Assembly: GCF_013423955.1 (NCBI RefSeq)
Contig: NZ_JACCKX010000001.1
Span: forward strand, 3,596,001 to 3,660,000
DNA: 64,000 bases
Reading direction: 5' to 3'
Source: Ottowia beijingensis
GTDB taxonomy: Bacteria; Pseudomonadota; Gammaproteobacteria; Burkholderiales; Burkholderiaceae_C
Both the position numbers and the translations under genes were made by a program. Numbering within the stretch: the stretch's first letter is position 1; each line of letters starts with the position of its first letter. Positions 61,206-64,000 of the stretch are shown here, piece by piece. Under the pieces are notes generated by a model that had not been told where the DNA came from, searched no databases, and was given only the letters and a program-made list of their open reading frames with translations.

Positions 61206-62983
61206 GGGGCGGCCACGGGCAGTCGCTGGCTGATGATGGCGCAGCGCATGTCGAACTCGGGCAGCACCCAGCGGCCCAGGGCCTGGGTCGCGGCGCGCCA
61301 GCGCTGCGGCTCGGGCGCCGCGTCGGCGGCGGCCTCAAGGCGCGCGCCGGCCCAGCCGAGCAGGGCGATGGCGACGGCGCGCAGGTAGTCGTCGGCCACC
61401 CAGTAGGCCAGGGTGGCGTCGTGCGCGCAGGCGCCGGCCAGCGCGCGGGTAAGGGCCTGCAGGCGGTCGAAGCAGGCCGACACGGGGGCGGCCAGGGCGC
61501 CCGAGCCCAGGTCGGCGCAGGCGTGGTCCAGCAGCGCGCACAGGCCGGCGCCGCCGTCGGCCAGCACCTTGCGCACCAGCAGGTCGATGGCCTGGATTTC
61601 GTTGGTGCCCTCGTAGATCATGGCCACGCGCGCGTCGCGCACATGCTGCTCGATGCCCCATTCGCGCACGTAGCCGTGGCCGCCGAAGACCTGCAGGCAG
61701 TCCGATCCGCCGTGGAAGGCCTGGTGGGTGCAGGCGCTTTTCAGCACGGGTGTGGTCAGCGCGCACCAGCGCTCGGCCTGCTGGCGGCGCGCCGGGTCGG
61801 GGTGGTGTTTGGCGATGTCGAGTTCCAGCGCGGTCTGGTAGGCCAGCACGCGGCTGGCGTCGAGCCAGGCGCGCTGGGTGTTCAGCGTGCGCTGCATGGC
61901 GGGGTGTTCGATGATGAAACTGGCCCCCACGCTTGCCGCTGCGCGGCTGCGCTGCCCCCGAGGGGCGCTCGCGGCTCGGGGCGGCCCGTCGCCGCTCGGG
62001 CTGGTTTCCTTCGCCCCCGGCGCGCGCATCTGCTTGCGCTCGTGCGCGTAGGCGTCGGCCTTCTGCCAGGCGGCCGACAGCAGGCCGATGCCTTGCAGCG
62101 CCACGTGCAGGCGGGCGGCGTTCATCATCACGAACATCGCATTCAGGCCCTTGCCGGGCGCGCCGACGATCCAGCCGCGCGCGTCGTCGAAGCGCATGAC
62201 GCAGGTGGGCGAGCCGTGCAGGCCCATCTTTTCCTCTATGCGCTCGCACACCACGGCACTGCGCGAGCCGTCGGCGTAGAACTTCGGCACCAGGAACAGC
62301 GACAGGCCCTTGGGCCCCGGCGGTGCGTCGGGCAGGCGGGCCAGCACCAGGTGCACGATGTTGTCGGTCAAATCGTGCTCGCCGCCGCTGATGAAGATCT
62401 TGGTGCCGTTGAGCAGATAAGTGCCGTCGGCCTGCGGCAGCGCGCGGGTGGCGCACAGGCCCAGGTCGCTGCCGGCGTGCGGCTCGGTCAGGCACATGGT
62501 GGCCAGCCATTCGCCTGTGGCGATCTTCTGCAGGTACTGGCTTTTCAGCGCCTCGCTGCCGTGGTGCTTCAGGCATTCGTAGGCGCCGTGCAGCAGGCCG
62601 GGCGCCATGGTCCAGCCGTGGTTGGCGGCGGAGAGGCTTTCGTACAGCGCCGCATCAAGCACTGCGGGCAGGCCCTGGCCGCCGTCTTCGGGCGCGGCGC
62701 TGAGCGCCGGCCAGCCGGCCTGCCAGAAGGCCTGGTAGGCGTCGCGAAAGCCGGGCGGCATGGTGACGGCGCCGCCGTGCCACTGGGCTCCGAGCTCGTC
62801 GCCCACGCGGTTGAGCGGGGCGATGCGGCCGCTGACGAGCTTGCCCATCTCATCGAGCAGCTGGCGCATCAGCGCCTCGTCGGCCTCGGCGAAGGCGGGC
62901 AGGGCGGCCAATTGCCGAGGCGCCTGCAGCACATTGAACAGGATGTGGTTCAGCGCATCGACGGGGACTTGGTAGGCGTTCAT
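61202..62983 (-). CDS. Acyl-CoA dehydrogenase, long type, with a repeat-encoded loop
   Basis: 593 residues, paralogous to the protein at 36.7 kb. Motifs: GEWLATMCLTEPHAGSDLGLC, NGTKIFISGGEHDLTDNIVHLVLARL, DARVAMIYEGTNEIQAIDLLVRKVL. Between ERKQMRAPGAK and FIIEHPAMQRTL an extra Pro/Ala/Arg-rich loop of about 27 residues (ETSPSGDGPPRAASAPRGQ...) is encoded by 61930-62010, which resembles the GC-rich intergenic repeat at 10.4 kb. The frame is kept, so the protein may still fold. It oxidises acyl-CoA and passes electrons to ETF. ATG 62983; coupled to the MarR gene. Confidence 0.9.
   Translation of the reverse strand: MNAYQVPVDALNHILFNVLQAPRQLAALPAFAEADEALMRQLLDEMGKLVSGRIAPLNRVGDELGAQWHGGAVTMPPGFRDAYQAFWQAGWPALSAAPEDGGQGLPAVLDAALYESLSAANHGWTMAPGLLHGAYECLKHHGSEALKSQYLQKIATGEWLATMCLTEPHAGSDLGLCATRALPQADGTYLLNGTKIFISGGEHDLTDNIVHLVLARLPDAPPGPKGLSLFLVPKFYADGSRSAVVCERIEEKMGLHGSPTCVMRFDDARGWIVGAPGKGLNAMFVMMNAARLHVALQGIGLLSAAWQKADAYAHERKQMRAPGAKETSPSGDGPPRAASAPRGQRSRAAASVGASFIIEHPAMQRTLNTQRAWLDASRVLAYQTALELDIAKHHPDPARRQQAERWCALTTPVLKSACTHQAFHGGSDCLQVFGGHGYVREWGIEQHVRDARVAMIYEGTNEIQAIDLLVRKVLADGGAGLCALLDHACADLGSGALAAPVSACFDRLQALTRALAGACAHDATLAYWVADDYLRAVAIALLGWAGARLEAAADAAPEPQRWRAATQALGRWVLPEFDMRCAIISQRLPVAAP
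61928..62012. repeat. GC-rich dispersed repeat inside the acyl-CoA dehydrogenase gene
   Basis: CCCCCACGCTTGCCGCTGCG, CCCCCGAGGGGCGCTCGCGG and GGGCGGCCCGTCGCCGCTCG form nested hairpins and have base composition unlike the rest of the gene. It is related to the element at 10438-10565. Confidence 0.55.
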
Positions 62984-63321
62984 GGGCTGGTCAAATGACT
63001 GCAATGACGCCGCCGCTGCGCGGCGGGCAGGACGAAATGAAGGAGACGGGCGGGGTGGATGAGACAGATCAGGCGATAGCCATTTGGCGCAGCATGCCAA
63101 TATCAAAAAGAAGCTGCTTGCGCCCGGTGGATGGGCGCTAGCGGCCTTTTTCATGGAGAGAAAAATTTAGAAGGTCCCCCCACTTTCATGACGCCAGCGC
63201 TTGTGCTTGGCGGGCCGCGCCCTGTCATGGCGGCGCAGCCGCCGTCATCCACGCCGCGCAGCGGCGAAGTCATGGCGCGCCAGCGCCGTCATCGCCGCCA
63301 TCGCCGCGCGCGTCGGTTGGT
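62984..63321. other. Intergenic region made of repeats
   Basis: Holds D-type hairpins (GCCGCTGCGCGGCG near 63010; the 25-base unit 63224-63248; GCGCGCCAGCGCCGTCAT near 63275) and an A repeat at 63101-63155. No gene is supported. Confidence 0.6.
63101..63155. repeat. A-family dispersed repeat
   Basis: TATCAAAAAGAAGCTGCTTG, CGCCCGGTGGATGGGCGCTA, GCGGCCTTTTTCATG: near-canonical copy. Confidence 0.8.
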
Positions 63322-64000
63322 TTACTTCTCCACCTTGAACTCGCCGCCGGTCACCCGCATCATCACGCCGGTGTCGTCGGTGTAGCCCCAGTGGTCCTGC
63401 GCCGTCCAGTTCAGCACGCCGTGGGCCAGGGTGGTCTTGCCAATCTTCTCGAAGGCGTCGCGCAGGGCGGCGCGGAACTCGGGCGTGCCGGGCTTGGCGG
63501 TTTTCAGCGCAATCGGCACGGCCTTTTCCATCACGATGATGGAGTCGTAGGCGTGGCCGGCGAACTGGTTGCGCGAGCCGGGGCCGTAGGCCTTCTCGTA
63601 CTGCTGCACGAACTTGATCGCCTCGCCGCGGGCGGGTGCGAATCGGGCAGCTGCTCGGCCAGCACCGCCGGGCCGCTGACAACGAAGCCGCCCTCGACCG
63701 ACTTGCCGCCCACGCGCATCAAATCGCGCGTGGCGGCGGCGTGGGTCTGGTAGATCTTGCCCTTGTAGCCGCGCTCGACCAGCGCCATCTGCGGCATGGC
63801 CGCGCCCGAGCCGGAGGCGACGACCAGCATCGCATCGGGGTTGGCCGACACGAGCTTGAGCACCTGGCCGGTCACGCTGGTGTCGGCGCGGGCAAAGCGC
63901 TCGACCGGGCCGAACTTGATGCCGGCCTTTTCGGCCTGCGGGCGGAAGTCGTTGAGCCAGGTCTCGCCATAGGCGTCGCTGTAGCCCAGGAAGCCGACGC
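63322..64000 (-). CDS. Branched-chain amino-acid-type ABC transporter binding protein, 3' part (frame broken)
   Basis: The gene enters the window from the right; about 226 C-terminal residues are visible. VGFLGYSDAYGETWLNDFRPQAEKAGI, VTGQVLKLVSANPDAMLVVASGSGAAMPQMALVERGYKGKIYQTHA and SRNQFAGHAYDSIIVMEKAVPIALKTA are typical of the LivJ/LivK (Peripla_BP_6) fold. Such periplasmic proteins bind branched-chain amino acids, amides or aromatic acids for import. The break is at 63630-63632 (GGG, four needed: HPPRGEAIKFVQQYEKAYG). The partner permease genes are not in the window. Confidence 0.88.
   Translation of the reverse strand, partial: RRLPGLQRRLWRDLAQRLPPAGRKGRHQVRPGRALCPRRHQRDRPGAQARVGQPRCDAGRRLRLGRGHAADGAGRARLQGQDLPDPRRRHARFDARGRQVGRGRLRCQRPGGAGRAAARFAPARGEAIKFVQQYEKAYGPGSRNQFAGHAYDSIIVMEKAVPIALKTAKPGTPEFRAALRDAFEKIGKTTLAHGVLNWTAQDHWGYTDDTGVMMRVTGGEFKVEK

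Overview
The window is high-GC DNA from a betaproteobacterium, most likely a member of the Comamonadaceae (Burkholderiales). The evidence is the gene complement (RES-Xre pair, two cyanophycin synthetase paralogues beside an ABC transporter and a DUF1854 gene, alpha-E/ATP-grasp/transglutaminase clusters, grpE-dnaK-dnaJ order) and a short interspersed repeat ('ATAGCTGC...GCGC' type) that I associate from memory with that family. No rRNA or tRNA gene, CRISPR array or prophage is visible. Genes are packed on both strands and most belong to household or peripheral metabolism.

Layout. 1-7.6 kb: 3' end of rlmD, a broken zinc-ribbon membrane protein gene, trhP (tRNA U34 hydroxylation), a macro-domain gene behind a possible FNR-type box, a secreted DUF3617 protein, and acnA. 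7.7-14.5 kb: a LysE-type exporter remnant, an FAD monooxygenase, a repeat-rich 600-bp gap, a RES-Xre toxin-antitoxin pair, a 2-hydroxyacid dehydrogenase, rmuC, and a REP-associated tyrosine transposase (RAYT) with an in-frame stop, framed by REP hairpins. 14.5-27.5 kb: a cluster around predicted peptide-bond chemistry: RidA, transglutaminase, an ATP-grasp/alpha-E fusion, a 1,166-residue transglutaminase-DUF2126 protein, then (after comEC) a second ATP-grasp and a separate alpha-E gene. 27.5-32.8 kb: mltB and a moxR-DUF58-tgpA operon. 32.8-42.4 kb: deacetylase-family protein, a crotonase-fold protein lacking both usual catalytic Glu, etfBA with a long acyl-CoA dehydrogenase, nitronate monooxygenase, and an SPFH/zinc-ribbon pair. 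42.4-50.7 kb: two cyanophycin synthetase-like genes divergent from an ABC transporter and a DUF1854 gene. 50.9-64 kb: eptA, a MarR-MFS-oxidoreductase unit, grpE-dnaK-dnaJ with a candidate sigma-32 promoter, an FKBP isomerase, HxlR- and MarR-type regulators, a second acyl-CoA dehydrogenase, and the end of a branched-chain amino-acid-type binding protein gene.

Two features cut across the window. First, about 20 genes, including conserved ones such as acnA, dnaJ, comEC and cphA, are split by frame breaks. In almost every case one base added to a homopolymer run restores a full-length protein, and I found no case that needs a base removed. This looks like systematic homopolymer under-calling, so I annotate each as one gene over its full span and do not call it a pseudogene. 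The RAYT stop (a substitution-type change) and the LysE remnant are the likely real decay. Second, the window carries several families of short repeats: REP pairs, the family-wide 'A' repeat (also found in frame inside rlmD, comEC and eptA), and a 'B' element in which two copies of ATACTCCC lie 52-53 bp apart around a hairpin. The B element and the in-gene A repeats are the least explained structures here.
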